Positions 1 to 12,548 of a DNA stretch of 64,000 bases are shown one piece after another. Each line of letters starts with the position of its first letter. The first letter of the stretch is position 1. Where the stretch lies: the NCBI GenBank assembly GCA_944739405.2, contig OX123192.2, positions 49,032,486-49,096,485 on the forward strand, given 5' to 3'. Source of the stretch: Euclidia mi (taxonomy: Eukaryota; Arthropoda; Insecta; Lepidoptera; Erebidae). The position numbers were made by a program, and so were the translations under genes. The notes under the pieces are model-generated. The model searched no databases, had not been told where the DNA came from, and saw only the letters and a program-made list of their open reading frames with translations.

Positions 1-2102
1 TAAACAGTTACTAACATCATGCTACCTTTACTATGTACAATCCGTTGAAACCTAAAACACCCCAAGTATTTTTGGCCTTATGTAAAATCCAAATTTAGTT
101 AAAATTCTATGCCCAATAGTTTAACTTGGAAAAATTCAATTGTAGACACTGGGCAATCAATTTATAATGCATTTTCAGACCACTTTCGCTCAATTTTTTT
201 AAATTCTCGTAATAATCTCTCTATAAATCGCTCGGTATCCACTTTACTTGATTCTCATAATTACCCAGGAGCTAATATATCTTAAATTTGTATTTCTATG
301 GAATATGTCCAGCGCCTTATTACTGAGTTAGATGTACACAAGTCTCCTGGACCAGATGATCTACCTGCTTTCTTTCTTAAAAAATGTTCGATATCTATTG
401 CTTTACCAATATCTCTGCTATTTAGGATGTCTCTTTCTGAAGGTGAAGTGCCTGGTATTTGGAAACGGGCTTATATTACACCAATCCATAAAAAGGGCTC
501 ACGCACTGAAGTTGCCAACTACATGCCAATATCTAAGCTCTGTACTGTTTCCAAACTGCTTGAAAAAATTGTTTTAATCAATTATATCGTGCCTTACTTC
601 ACACTTTCTCTCCGTACCAGCATGGTTTTCTAAAGGGTCGTTCTACTGTTAGCAACTTAATACTCTTCAACGAATTTTTGACTCAGGCTATGGACAATGG
701 CCAGCAGATCGATATCGTTTACACAGACTACAGTAAAGCTATTGGTCGTATCAGCCATAATCTGCTTTTGATTAAGCTACAAAGAATCGGTATTAGTGGG
801 GATCTGTTAAGATGGTTAGCTTTATATATAAAAAATCGCTCTCAGGCTGTTGCTATCAAAAACTACGTATCTAGCTGGATTGACATTCCCAGCGGTGACC
901 CGCAGGGATCTTTACTGGGGCCTTTGCTGTTTGTGGTCTGTGTAAATGACATTGACAGGTGTTTCCATTCTGCACGTGTCTTGCGTTTTGCTGACGACAT
1001 GAATTTTTTTTCTGTCGTCACCGATATGCAAGATGCTGTCGTCATGCAGATGGATCTCCAACGTCTCGAGGACTATTGTATTATTAATCATATGGAACTT
1101 AATCCATTCAAATGTAACGTTATGACCTTTGGGAGAAAACGCAATATGTTACTATTCGATTACACACTGAACAGCCATGTTTTGCAGAGGCTATCATGTG
1201 TGCGTGATCTTGGCATCTTTCACGACTCTAAATTATTATTTGACATTCATATCGACACTATAGTTGCTAGGGCATATAAATCTCTTGGGCTTATTATGCG
1301 AGCCTCCAAGGACTTTAAGCATGCAAAAACGCTTAAAATCTTGTATTGTACTTTTGTTCGAAGTCACTTGGAATACGCCTCGCAAGTATGGAACCCAAGG
1401 TACGAGACATACTTCTCTCACATTGAGAGAGTCCAGCGCAAGTTTGTCAGATATTTATGCTTCAGGACTAATCTTGAATATCACTCCGACCGTTATATCG
1501 ATATATGCAATAAACACCAACTCCTGTCACTGGTCAAACGTCGCAATATTGCAGATATATTGTTTTTAATGAAAGTTGCAAGCGGTTTATTGGATTGTCC
1601 AGAATTGCTGTCCCTATTTCTTTGAAGGTGCCGATGATGGGCTTGCGAAAGGGACCACTACTAAGCCGCACGCATCCACTAATTACAGGCAGAATGCATT
1701 TATTCGGCGCACGAGTAATGGGTTCAATAAAATTCTGAATAATATTGTTATAGACTTATTTAACACTAGTGTTGCGTCGGCGAGGCGGTTGCTTAGTAAG
1801 TAAGTATATAGATTGTCAAGTTTTACTGTTAAACTACATATGTAAGCTTTGACATTATTTATGAGGTATCTCTTTATTGTATCATTATTATCTTCTTCAT
1901 TTTGTTGCTTAGGTATGTGTGTGCAAGAAATTAAGGAGATATGCATTGTTTTTTCTCATGCTCATTACTTTTTTATATGTATATTATGTAACTATTGGCG
2001 AAAACCTATTAATGGCTATCTGTATTTTCAGGAATCACTGTCTATTATGTTTGTAAAGCTGTTGGTTTTAAAATAAATAAAATAAATAAATAAAAATAAA
2101 TA
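1..2102 (+). mobile_element. Non-LTR retrotransposon (Jockey/CR1-like), 3' part, dead; runs off the left edge
   Basis: This is the reverse-transcriptase half of a LINE. Reading shifts are needed between three stretches: about 60-290, 298-633 (fingers, with SPGPDDLPAFFLKKC and a W-x6-P-I-H-K-K-G block) and 678-1803 (palm, thumb and C-terminal domain). Motif A begins TDYSKA with the second acidic position changed to Gly, motif B reads GDPQGSLLGPLLF instead of GVPQGS, and motif C is FADD. The coding part ends with a Ser-Val-Ala-Ser-Ala-Arg-Arg block at about 1775-1800. A 300-bp 3' UTR follows, closed by an AAATA-rich tail at 2073-2102. Frame breaks and the altered motifs make it inactive. The 5' end lies outside the window. 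Clade assignment is by general resemblance only. Confidence 0.8.
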
Positions 2103-2159
2103 GATTGACACAACTTTGAGAGTAAAATCATCAGAAGAGTGCAGTTGGACTGGGTAACA

Positions 2160-2640
2160 TTTGAGAAGTTGCTTCATATCTTCAAGTAATTTTGACACAA
2201 TTCCAAAAGACCAAGGTTTTCAACCAATGAGTCCTGCCAGTCATGACGTACGGAGATGAGACGTCGAACATAACGGTGAAGTTAGTCCAACGACTATAGG
2301 TCACACAGAGAGCTATGGAATGGTCAATGCTGGGGATCTCGCTGAGGTTCAAAGTCCGGAACGGGTTTATTCCGCAGAAGACCAAAGTTACTGACATAAA
2401 TCAGAGGTGTAGAAAACTGAAGTGGCAGTAGGCTGGCCACATCTGTCGCAGAACCGATGGGCGGTGAAATAGGCAGATTCTCGAGTGGAGGCCACGTCTC
2501 GGCAAGCTTAGTGTTGGACGTGCCCCCGCTAGATGGCCCAACGACTTGAGAAAAAGGGGAGATCAAGTCTTGTGGCGTAACCTGCGAGAAGCCTACGTCC
2601 AGCAGTGGACTGCAACAGGATGATGTGATATGTGTGTGTT
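2160..2640 (+). mobile_element. RTE-clade LINE fragment, C-terminal part of reverse transcriptase
   Basis: Broken frames spell the signature C-terminus of the lepidopteran RTE endonuclease-reverse transcriptase: VTQRAME at about 2304, KLKWQ then AGHI-RRTDGR at about 2418-2465, EWRPR at about 2490, ARWPNDL at about 2530, and a final YVQQWTA. It ends in the typical GTCCAGCAGTGGACTGCAA tail followed by a TGATG-like run. Several stops and shifts show it is long dead. A longer intact stretch of the same family lies on the other strand at 21.7-22.4 kb. Confidence 0.75.
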
Positions 2641-2644
2641 GAGG

Positions 2645-3030
2645 CAGAAAAGCCGTTTTTCATCTGGCTTTTGTGGATGCCGAAAAAACCTTTGACTCCA
2701 TCGAAACATAGCCTGCTCCGTAGTTTTTGCAACGCTGCCATGTGGATTGAAAACATGTGGAGGTGTGAAAAAAAACAAATAGCAACGATTTCTATTTAAG
2801 CCCTGAACAACTATACAAGAACCATCCAACAGCTTCGAGAGATAGGACGAGGTGACACTATATCCCTGAAAGTCATGACCAACGCTAGAGGAAATCTTCA
2901 ATTCACTGCAGTGGGTTGGATTGGGCATCAATGTCAATGGTCGGTATGTTCCGCGTCTCCGCTTTGCTGATGACATAGTGGCAGAATTGCTGCAAGACTT
3001 GTAAAAATGCTGTCAAGCTATTGCCAAAAG
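2645..3030 (+). mobile_element. RTE-clade LINE fragment, RT palm region, out of order
   Basis: A degenerate stretch on the same strand encodes the RTE palm: a relic of the motif A block (KAFDSIET) at about 2685-2705, and a relic of the G-I-N-I-N-G then RFADDIV block at about 2925-2980. It lies downstream of the C-terminal fragment ending at 2640, so the order is reversed relative to an intact element. Two independent relics or a local rearrangement would both fit. Confidence 0.6.
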
Positions 3031-4705
3031 TGCCCGCCTTTAGTTTATTTTAACTCCTTGCGGCCCTTGCCAACCAAAAGGTTGCCGACCGCTGTTGTAT
3101 AATAATAATTATTAGTCAAGTTTTATTCGTCGGAAAGCTCGACATAAAATCTATACTAACCCGCCAGTTTATTAAGGTATTTTATAGGTCAATAATAATA
3201 ATCACTCACAACGCTATTATAATGCAACTTGGGTGGGCCTATGCCTAGCAGTAAACGGTGAAAAGCCGTATTACAATCGATTTATGCTTAAGGCAAGAAC
3301 CGCGATCATCCACCTAAATGGCAACCTTTGCGAACGATAAGTCAAGTCACGCTTCGAATGCCAAAGGCATCAATAACGTTTAATTAATACTCTCTGACCC
3401 GACTGGCTATAAACTAATTATAGTGGCTCATTTTGATCGTACATCGATATTTACAATAACATTCAGTGGATTTATTGAATTTCACGTTAATTTTCATTTC
3501 CCTTCTTTATCCAACAGAGTGCCTAGGTACGTACCACCATATTCCATCATCAAGTAAGTAAACACTTCTTGTAAAGTTAGTAAACATACAAGTGTATAAA
3601 ACACTTGTCATGTTAACTTATACAAATCGCGAAAGTTTAAATCGATTAATACTTTTCTTTATACTCCAATCCATTAAGAAAGGCTCCTTATTTAGTCGTT
3701 TCCACATTTCTGAAGGTTTTGATCACCAGTTTTGTATATTTTAATCACCACTATCTGAGCCTGATAGAAGTCGCACGTTAGAAAAACTACTTCACGCTAA
3801 AAAGCCAACTTACCCGGAAAGGTAAAATTCAAAAGAACTAAAACTGGGCGAATATTTTTCCGACCAGTTGCAGTTTGTTTGATTTGAGTATACTTTACAT
3901 TCCTTCGAACGCCCGAAGTGCGCTCAGCAATCGAAACTTTGTTTACTTTTGTATTTGCTTTTGATTTTTACATTAACTTTTTATTGGTGTATTTGCATCA
4001 CTGATTTCTAATATTGACTCAATATATTTATTAGTTTCGAACTCATATTGAATTAACTATTAACTAGACTTTTACTGCGGATTTGCCCGCCTGAATTATA
4101 CAGCTAAACGTTTCACAAGAATTATACTATCTATTGGTGTAAACTGTACGAAAATCCGTTCAGTATATGTAATCCGCAATTCGATCACCTGCTGGTAATC
4201 GCTTATGTTGGCAACACCAAAGAAGACACAAGTGCTGTGTGTATGGGAAAAGGAATAGGATGAAGAGCGGGAAGAAGGAGAATGAAGCCTTCGCCATTCT
4301 CACTAATCGAACTGTGTAGATACTGTTACTTTACCTCGATAATTATACTCTGTAAGAGGGTAGTACTTCCCCAGTCGAGCCGGCATTCATCCTGATATTA
4401 GCAAGACTCTACTACATTTTAAATTAAATCTTTTGAAAAGTGTGATAGCAATCTAAATAGAATCAACCCAAAACTTAACTACGAGTATCCGCGTATGGCA
4501 TTTTTAGTAGTGTCCATAAGTTCCTGTAACGTACAAGTATTAGGGCACGCAGGACAAGATAGTAAGTGTCGCATCATTCATGAAACAGCACCACACGTGC
4601 ACTCCAGATTGGTTAAGTCGATAAATCACCACCAAGTTACTGCATTACTGTTAGTATATGTGAATAAACAACGTCCACTGAACTCTGTACTTCAATGAAC
4701 GTATT
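3031..4705. other. No recognisable gene
   Basis: AT-rich DNA with short reading frames only. At 3226-3255 there is a short piece resembling the GGGCCTATGCCTAGCAG tail of RTE/SINE repeats. I see no conserved coding motif, RNA gene or long repeat. Confidence 0.5.
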
Positions 4706-4925
4706 TCTTTTTCTTTAAAACGACAACTTTCGCTCTAGGAATAAATCCTGTTTCGCGGGGGACTTTACAAACATACAACTAACGAACACAAAGTACACCC
4801 AGGCTCGATACAACAATTTATGGATCACACATAGTGTTGTCTCGTGTGGGCATCGAACCCACAACACTCGGCGCAGTACCAAGCAGCGAGGTAGCTTAAA
4901 CCACCACGCCAACCGTGCAGTGGTA
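4706..4925 (-). mobile_element. tRNA-derived SINE (family D)
   Basis: Read on the minus strand it starts near 4925 with a tRNA-like A-box region, then a B box GGTTCGATGCC at about 4851-4861. A body follows (ATCCATAAATTGTTGTATCGAG, 4801-4823), ending near an AAAGAAAAAG tail at about 4706. Related, more decayed copies in the same orientation are at 52.3-52.46 kb and 53.4-53.5 kb. It is a retroposed repeat, not a functional tRNA gene. Confidence 0.65.
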
Positions 4926-4929
4926 CCAT

Positions 4930-6467
4930 TATTATAGTTGCCATTACTATTATTCAAGACAAACCAACATATTGGCCATAATACATCACGTGCCTCAGAC
5001 ATAACTTATACCCAACCAACCCATTCCCAATGTGTTTAATTAAACCATACGTCTAATAAATTAAGTTTGATCCAATCTATGGCAGGGCAGTACTATAGCA
5101 ATCTGTTACTGATGATATCTTGAAGCTGGCCGAGTAAGGGTGCTTCTCCACAAGAGATGTGCTATGCGGCTATACTGCGTGGATGTGAAAGTTATTAGTA
5201 TGAAACTACTAGACCCGGCTCCCGGTTACGCCCGCATGGCAGTCGAGTATCGCTGTTAAAATAGTCAATATCACTCTACACCCTAACTATCTCCAGGCAC
5301 TAAAATCATTTCATGAAATGGCTCTGTTGCGCCGTGAAAGAAGAATACAAAAGCACTCCTTCGCATTTATAATATTAGTACGGATGTGAACGCTTCCACT
5401 GATATCAACCTATGTCTTTACATCCATAGGCCCTTTGACCTAGGATTTGTTATGAAGATTGGTACGCCGCCGCATACTAGCTGTGCTAGTAAGATGCGCA
5501 GCGATCGCGATACTACTTTCGGTTACAATCGCAATGTAGGTAATCGGTTAAGTACATACTGGATACTCTCACGACTATCCATAGCACGCATCCGTCCTTA
5601 TAAAAACGCCATTATCGTCATCAGTCTTGTAATATAATTTATCCTGAGCACAAGTTTCAAATTTAACAATGATAAGAATTAGGCAGTAGATAAATAGCAC
5701 GCTAGTCAATTGCGGGTTCTTAGATATCTTTTGAGAACATAGAACTTTCAAGAACACTTTTACATTCAGTTTCCTCGTGATTATTTGCTTCACCGCATTC
5801 TACAAGATTATTTAGTTTTTTGTTCTCCGAAGCATGGTAGCGCTCAAACGTAAATGGCAAAATAAGTGGTTACCCATCCAATTGGTGACCTCTGCCAAAG
5901 TTGCTTAACTTTGCCGAATAATAACGATGATGGCCAAGTCAGGCGCTAAGCGCTATTTCGAAACATATAAGAACACGAAGTTCATTATTAAAATGCAGCT
6001 CAAGATTCTACTTCCATTAACATTCATGGATTTTGGATGGCCAAACTTTGGATTCAATTTGAAGTTTGACAAACTTGTAATGTATCCACTCGTCTACGGC
6101 ATGGCCTTAGGGAGATACCTGCTGGGATAAAAGGGCTAAACTGTTTTGTTTCTCGTCACGGATCCCAACGAAACTTTCATAGTCATTGTCCAGTGTTTAA
6201 TATCAATAAATCAAAGTTTCAACAACCTTCATAAGGTATTTCAAAATAGTTGGGTGTTTAAAACATTACTTATTCGTACTGACATCAAAAATTTGAAATT
6301 GTGTTTAAAGGAGGCTGGAAAATGACATAGGCTACTTTTTATCGCGATTACCGCCTCCTACACGGGCAAAAAGGAGAAGTTTAGAGCAAAGAGCTATGGC
6401 TTCTTTAAAATAGATATTCAAAATGATTGAGGCAAAGCAACACGATACAAGCGGAGGTAACATAAAT
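4930..6467. other. No gene; short fragments of common lepidopteran repeats
   Basis: A piece at about 5128-5170 (TTCTCCACAAGAGATGTG...) and one at 5360-5386 (CGCATTTATAATATTAGTA) look like bits of abundant non-autonomous insect elements, the second like the 5' end of the Helitron-like element at 16.7 kb. Nothing else could be named. Confidence 0.4.
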
Positions 6468-7189
6468 GCTGTCACAGATGAGACAGCTTAGTGATTCCTA
6501 TGTTTTGTTAGGTAAACAGTTTACACTAATTGTTATCGCAAGTGTTTCTTCTCACTCTTTAAGGTTCTATCGGGGCTATCTCTGAGCTTGCCGTTGTCAA
6601 TTTGATCCCCATAAGGCAAAAATTTCTCTGACAGACAAATGTTGTTTCGAGTCTATTTCGTCATGAATACTCTGTTACATAAAAGTAGTTGCATGCCATA
6701 TTTTTCTTAAGAAAATACAACTTCTCTTTAAATCAAAAATATAAACCACAATTTATTTCATTCCATTTAATAAAAGTTTTTCAAACCGTATACTTTTAGA
6801 AAAGTAGCCATAATACCTGTCAATTCCAGAGCCGTTCTCTAGTATCTAGTGAAGTCAAAGTTATAAGCAATATGGCGTACAAATCTTTTTATATTGAAAA
6901 AAAAGGAAAAGAAAATATCGGTATTAGCTGCCAAGTAATAATTGTAACTCCATACCAAGAGAATTTCCTCCCAAACAAAGTGTAATCACAGTCTTGAAGG
7001 AGAAAATATCAGTTTGCAATCAACGAAGGTCGATGTTGAGACTTATTTTCAAGCTTTATAATTGATTTTTGACTTGGAATCATTGATATACACGTGTTTA
7101 AGTTAGTTTATAAGAAAAGCGTTACATAAATTGTTGATAATGTTTTTGTAAATACGACGTAGCTCGCTGTATAAGCAGGCTGTTGTAAC

Positions 7190-7412
7190 AATAGGCCTGC
7201 CACATCTGCCGAAGGACTGATCACAGATTAATCAGACGAGTTTTAATGTGGAGACCACGCTTTGGCAAACGAAGTATAGGTCGCCCCCCGACTAGGTGGT
7301 CCGTCGACTTGAAAAGGTGGCTGGGGCAAAAGGCAGAGCACCGGTCACTGTAGCGCATGTTGGGAGCGGCTTTTGTCTAGCAGTGGACTGCAATAGGCTA
7401 ATTGATTTGATT
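7190..7412 (+). mobile_element. RTE LINE 3' end (left arm copy)
   Basis: It encodes a decayed RTE C-terminus (ACHICRRTD near the start, RPRFGKRSIGRPPTRW in the middle) and ends with TAGCAGTGGACTGCAATAGGCTAATTG. The mirror copy is at 17130-17345 on the other strand. Confidence 0.75.
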
Positions 7413-7513
7413 GAAAACTTATTTATACTTCGTAGAATTCTTTAATTGAAGTTTCGATAAAAAAAAAATGACTAAAGGGAATTCTGCCAATTATACGGCT
7501 ATATAATGATATA

Positions 7514-7743
7514 TTAGTTTCCCGCGGTTTCACCCGCGTCCTGAGAAAACTACTTCGCGTACCCGAAAAACCCAAATATCTTACGGACCCCTATTTTTTC
7601 TAAAATAAAATATAGACTATGTTACTCGCAGAGAATGTAGCTTTCTAATGGTGAAAGATTTTTTTAAATCAGTCCAGTAGTTTTTGAGTTTATCCATTAC
7701 AAACAAAAATACAAATTTTTCCTCTTTATAATATTAGTGTAGA
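7514..7743 (-). mobile_element. Helitron-like non-autonomous element (left arm copy)
   Basis: Mirror of 16682-16913. On the minus strand it starts TCTACACTAATATTATAAAG after an A. Its 3' end has decayed from CTAG to CTAA (TTAG on the plus strand), and a three-base gap precedes it. The CGCGG/CCGCG hairpin near the 3' end is still visible. Confidence 0.65.
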
Positions 7744-8120
7744 TTTGTTTGTATACCAAAAGTTTTGTTTGCGAAAGCGTTTTCTAAGATTCTGTTAAAT
7801 ATTTTTAGAAGCGAAAGTCAATCTTTAATTTAATCATTTTATACTTTTAAATGTACTATTTCCGCTGGATATTTGGGATTCTGATTAATTTATAGGGCTA
7901 GGATAAATTTAGATTGAAATCCACTCTTGTGAATAATGCCTAATGTAGTACCTACTTCTTAAAAATACAAAGTTTCTTAATTGAATCACATCGTTACCAA
8001 GAGGCAAAGGAAAAGAAGCGCTTCAACCAATTTCCAATCAAATGCCAACGATGCGTGGTGTAGATTAAAATGTATGGGATCTATAAATTTTTCCGTAATA
8101 CATATATTATTCACATAATA

Positions 8121-8371
8121 TAGCTTCACGCCTTTATCCCCGAAGGGGTAGGCAGAGTTATATTACATACCCAAACTTCGCCAGTTATGTTTTGGTCCTA
8201 ATGTAATAGGGGGCGAGCCTATTGCCATCTACGGGGCACATTATCATTAAGCAAGCGATATTTAACATTTTTAATGCAGTCATAACTTCGAAAAGTCAGA
8301 GGTGTGTGCCCGGGGTACGTGGAGATCGAACCCGACACCATCGTCTCCACCACTGGGCTATCGCCTCTCAC
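8121..8371 (-). mobile_element. tRNA-derived SINE (family C, left arm)
   Basis: Minus-strand head GGCGATAGCCCAGTGGTGG, B box GGGTTCGATCTCC, body with GGCAATAGGCTCGCCCCC, and tail CCCCTTCGGGGATAAAGGCG before an ATTATGTGAATAAT end. The mirror copy is at 16047-16303. Confidence 0.75.
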
Positions 8372-8685
8372 ACACACATATTATACAACAAAGAAAATAT
8401 ATTGCTTCCTAATATTTCCTTTCCTTCAACAATAAATGCGAACGCTTCAACGAAGATCTAATATCAAAGGCATACTGACTAACATATTCATTTGATTCGC
8501 AGAGGAATGCGTTACGTGGTATTCTAAATGTTAAGCGGACTGCTCAAACTGTGCTTCGGCATCACAAGTGATACCCTACATGGTTTAAAATGTCTAATCA
8601 CTAGAAATGACATCTAGTATTGTATATATTTGCGAATGCAATGCAAATAATACGATGCAGCGATAACGGAGTGTTACGCACAGGG

Positions 8686-9011
8686 TCATCATCATCATCA
8701 TCATCAGCCCTGTATATAAATTGTCCCACTGCTGGGCATGAGCCTCTTCTCACTATGAGAAGGGTAAGGCGTATGTCCACCTCGCTGGCTTAGTGTGGGT
8801 TGGCAGACTTCACATGTCTTTCAAGAACATTATGGAGAACTCTCAGACATGCACGTTTCCTCACGATGTTTTCCTTGACCGTTTAGCAACCGATAATTAA
8901 CAATTTAATACGCACATAACTCCGAAAATTCATTGGTGCGAGCCGTGTATTCGAACCCGGACCCTCTGCGTAGCAGTCTGTCGGTCTCTACACTAGGCTA
9001 TCGCTGCCTTT
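8686..9011 (-). mobile_element. tRNA-derived SINE (family A, left arm)
   Basis: On the minus strand: head GGCAGCGATAGCCTAGTG, B box GGGTTCGAATAC, body with CATGTCTGAGAGTTCTCC and AAGACATGTGAAGTCTGCC, and a tail GCCCAGCAGTGGGACAATTT running into (TGA)n. The tail resembles RTE LINE 3' ends. The mirror is at 15391-15712; other copies lie at 46.5, 46.8 and 58.9 kb. Confidence 0.8.
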
Positions 9012-9023
9012 TTAAAGCCTTTT

Positions 9024-9110
9024 TCTGAAAAGTCAGTGCGCGCCGTGGATTCGCACCTGATCCGCACAGGGTATCAGGTGCGAATCCACGGCGCGCACTG
9101 TCTTTTCGGA
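9024..9110. repeat. Small hairpin nested in the left arm
   Basis: Two inverted copies of a roughly 38-bp SINE-head piece (core GTGCGCGCCGTGGATTCGC) face each other across a loop of about 10 bp. Only one or two bases mismatch. It lies between a family A SINE and a family B SINE body. Confidence 0.9.
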
Positions 9111-9131
9111 GTGTTACTATTGTTGATTTTC

Positions 9132-9367
9132 ACTTTTCTAGTCCCAGCTGCCATGAAGATCTTTAACAGTCGTTATATGGTCTGTAACTTTGTGTAAACT
9201 GATACTAGTCTAAGCCATGGAATATAGCTATCCCTTTGGTTTATATAGGTCTGACAGGCAATCTCTCTGTGGAAAAGGTCAAATTCAGTCAAATCCGGTA
9301 AGACTAGGAAGCGGACCCTAGCTTGCAACTGGGACAAAGCTAGGAGAATGATGATACACATTGAAAT
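9132..9367 (+). mobile_element. SINE body (family B, left arm)
   Basis: It contains CATGAAGATCTTTAACAGTC, ACTGATACTAGTCTAAGCC and a 3' end GGGACAAAGCTAGGAGAATG followed by ATGATA. The tRNA-like head is replaced by the hairpin at 9024-9110. A fuller copy with a head is at 18894-19262, and the mirror is at 15036-15262. Confidence 0.7.
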
Positions 9368-11989
9368 TGTCTTTAATTTTGAAATAAAATGTTCACGAAT
9401 TCTAGCGGTTTTTGGATATTCTCATGTATGAACTAAATGACCATAAATTCATCAATATCCTTTCAGTAGATTTTGTTCTCGTTTAGGAGTAATAAACAAA
9501 CGTCTATCCATCCTCACAGACATTACGTAGGTATATAAAATGTTTCATTTTAAGGCCTTCCTATGACCTAGGTGCCTGAAACCAAGCGGAAAGGGAAATT
9601 TTCCAAAAATACAAAATCTAATAAGTTAGCAAGTGAGCGAATGTTTTCATAAGTACTGTGTGACTTTTTTATAATTTATCGCATCATATTAAACCGGTGG
9701 TAGCTTTAGAACAGACGAGACCGTTTGTATTATGCCGATTTAAGCCGATGCCGATTTGTGTGCATGAACATGGATGTTTATTTTGGCCACGGTGTTTTTA
9801 AGTACGTCTTTACAGCAAAACAATATATAATTGAGGACCAGATGGTGTTGTGGGTATGTGGTAGAATATTATAATATTTTAAACAATATTCCTGCGACAC
9901 AAACATATATCATAACGCCTGCCCAATGCATTATGGAAATGACGATATAATTTTACTACATCAAGGATGCCCCAATAACCATCCAAGTATCCTTGACCGC
10001 ATTACTAAGAATAGCCTAATGTACAATGTCCTCTCTAAAGCGCCAGAACCCTTTCTAGGAAGGATCTATTTCATTGTAAGCCTCTCTAGGGCCAAGCGGC
10101 CACTTCTCGGTTCCATTGTTACCGACAGACTTCTAGTAGTTACAAGTCAGACTTTAAAAAGGCTTGAAGTGTAATTATATTTCGGCCTTGCGTCCTAATA
10201 ATCTAAGCGAGGGTGTTATTTCACTAAAGTGTAGAGTTCATATTTTCAAACTTTCGCTATTTTAATGTAAAAATTATTATAACGTCTTATTGTATCTTTC
10301 CGTCTATATATTATCATACTTACAAATAAAACTGAAGTATCCCTTTGTGATTTCAAAATAACATTGAAAATAACATCAAGTTGAAGAGTTCGTTCTAAAG
10401 ACGTTGGTTCCAATATTTGTGTCAGTAAAAGATCCTTAGGCCACATCCTAGGTCTTTGAGCGGCTCAGTTGAGCGATACTAGAGTTGGCTACGTAAAAAA
10501 GAAAAAGATTCTAGAGGCTATCTTCTAAGAACAGATATTAGGTAAATGTTCATTCATTATAACGCTTCGTAATTCATCCTCAATGTTCTCACGAATTTTC
10601 CTGATAACAATACCATTAGTTCCGATTGTGTCAATTCAGAAAAAAAACCGCAATTCTTTGCTAAAATGCTAGTCGGACAAAAAATAAATCACAGTTGGAG
10701 CCAAACCTATGCTTTTAAATTTATCACTCTTTGTTGTACGTTAAATCTTGTTTATTTATTTGTAAAGCTACACACACAGCGCAGGTACAAATTAAACAAC
10801 GTTTGACCGCAGTGTAAACAATAAATTACGTTTTCATCCTGTAATATTAAATACATGCATGCTTTAAAATATGAATTTTAATTCAGATTCATTATTTTTA
10901 AAGACATATAAGTGAGTAAATAGACACACATTTATGGGACAAAAGAGGATACTCCTTGCAAAATATATGGTAGCGATTTCCAACAGACCTATCAGTTTTA
11001 AGCCCACGGCCCGCCCAATGACTTTCGAAGTTATGAACTCATAAAATGTTTAATTATTGCTTGCTTCGCCCTTGGAGACAACCTTAGGCTTTATGTTTTA
11101 GGCTATCGGCTTTAACAAAGATCTTTGACAGTTATTATAAAGAGTTAGTACCTTTAAAAATACTTACACTGGTCGAAGACAAGAACTATCGCTGTCACTT
11201 TTAGTTGCGGAGCTCAGACGGTAGGCTTTCGGAGGAAAAACTAATAATTTGGTTGGACTAGTAAGCGGAAATCGGTATCCAAGGCGAAAGTCTGCGAACG
11301 GTTTAAGCTAAAGCCCACTTACCACGGTGCGTGGTTTTGTTGGACACTATATGCCTGTCTCTGTGGTGACAAATTGAAAACTTATATAACAGATTTGGCT
11401 TTGAAAAGTTCATGCAGATTTAAATAGTGGATTGAATGATTCTTCACTTAAATCTGGGGGCACGGCAGTGCCCCCACCAAGTGGCCAGCAAAAAAGCGGC
11501 ACGGCCGCACCATCCTTTTCTCGAAGCAATTCAGGCCATTTTCGAGCCCCTATAACTTAGTTGTGGATAAAACTAGAAGCCTGATTTTCTAGTAACCATG
11601 CAGGCCTTGTATAAACATGGCGTATTTCAAATTTCATTTAATTTGAACAAGTAGTTTAAGAATTATAACAAGTCAAAATTCTTAATTTTGTCACTCACTG
11701 ACCGATCATCAAAAGTCTAAGGCACTTCTAGCAGACATAGAAGCTTTAAATTTAGAATACGATTAGTGTTTAGTATATGAATCAAGGAAAAATTAAAATA
11801 TTTTTCAATTTCTGTCTACTTTTCGAGATACATCGACTGCATAAATAACTTTGTAATCCCATATAAATATAAAGGCTTCCAAAATTACATTTGCAGTTAG
11901 GGCTTTAATTAAGAAAATTCGTTGTTGGTGTTAAAGAAGTAGAAGGTACCGGAAAGGACAAAATTAGACTCTCTACAAAAAGAAATGAG
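9368..11989. other. Left-arm DNA without identified repeats or genes
   Basis: No known element is recognised. An open frame of 82 codons at 9926-10174 is present in both arms, but the few differences between the arms mostly change amino acids and nothing else supports coding. The stretch 11909-12011 (GGTGTTAAAGAAGTAGAAGG, ACAAAAAGAAATGAGATCCC) is absent from the right arm. Confidence 0.6.
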
Positions 11990-12290
11990 ATCCCATAAAA
12001 ACAATACTTGTCAAAAATACCAAGTCTCGCGACCGTAAAAAGTTGTGAGGTCCATGTAATACCAAATCAGTTAATTAAAAATCTCCGATATTTTAAATAA
12101 ATAATTATATTGACTTGGCAAACGCATTAAACAATCTAATTTATATATGTATTACTTATAAGATATATTGTGTTTTAATGCGATGGCCGAGTCAATCTAC
12201 TTATTTAAAACATAAAAGATTTTTAATTAACCGATTTGGTATTACATGGATCTCACAACTTTTTACGGTCGCGAGACTTGGTATTTTTGG
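11990..12290. repeat. Centre of the palindrome
   Basis: The block 12012-12085 pairs with 12217-12290 (shared GGTCGCGAGACTTGGTATTT). Pairing continues, with more mismatches, through TTGACTTGGCAAACGCATTA (left) against the complement of TAATGCGATGGCCGAGTCAA (right), leaving about 12,142-12,175 unpaired. A third copy of this block lies outside the palindrome at 18092-18195. Confidence 0.9.
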
Positions 12291-12341
12291 TAAAGCCCTA
12301 ACTGCAAATGTAATTTTGGAAGCCTTTATATTTATATGGGA

Positions 12342-12548
12342 CTAGGGGACGCCCGCAGCTACGCCTGCATTTTTTTTTAATTTACCCGTTTTGGCCGATC
12401 CCGTGGGAATTTCGGGAAATCCCTTCTTAGTGCACCCCTACGGTCCCCAAGGAACATACATGCCAAATTTCAGCTTCCTGCGCCCAATAGTTTCGGCTGT
12501 AGCGTGTCTGTCAGTCAGTCAGTAACGCAAGGATTTTATATATTAAGA
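12342..12548 (-). mobile_element. Helitron-like element with a preserved empty site
   Basis: On the minus strand the 207-bp element begins TCTTAATATATAAAATCC and ends GGGCGTCCCCTAG, with a GCAG/CTGC hairpin shortly before the terminal CTAG. It interrupts right-arm DNA exactly between A and T. The left arm has the same site empty, between 11856 and 11857, with no target duplication. TC...CTAG ends, an A/T target and no duplication are Helitron hallmarks. No transposase is encoded. Related fragments are at 33594-33662 and 34232-34419. Confidence 0.8.

Noticed and set aside
9926..10174. 82-codon open frame present in both palindrome arms
   Set aside because: The second copy is simply the mirror. 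Differences between the arms mostly change residues, and there is no motif or splice context.
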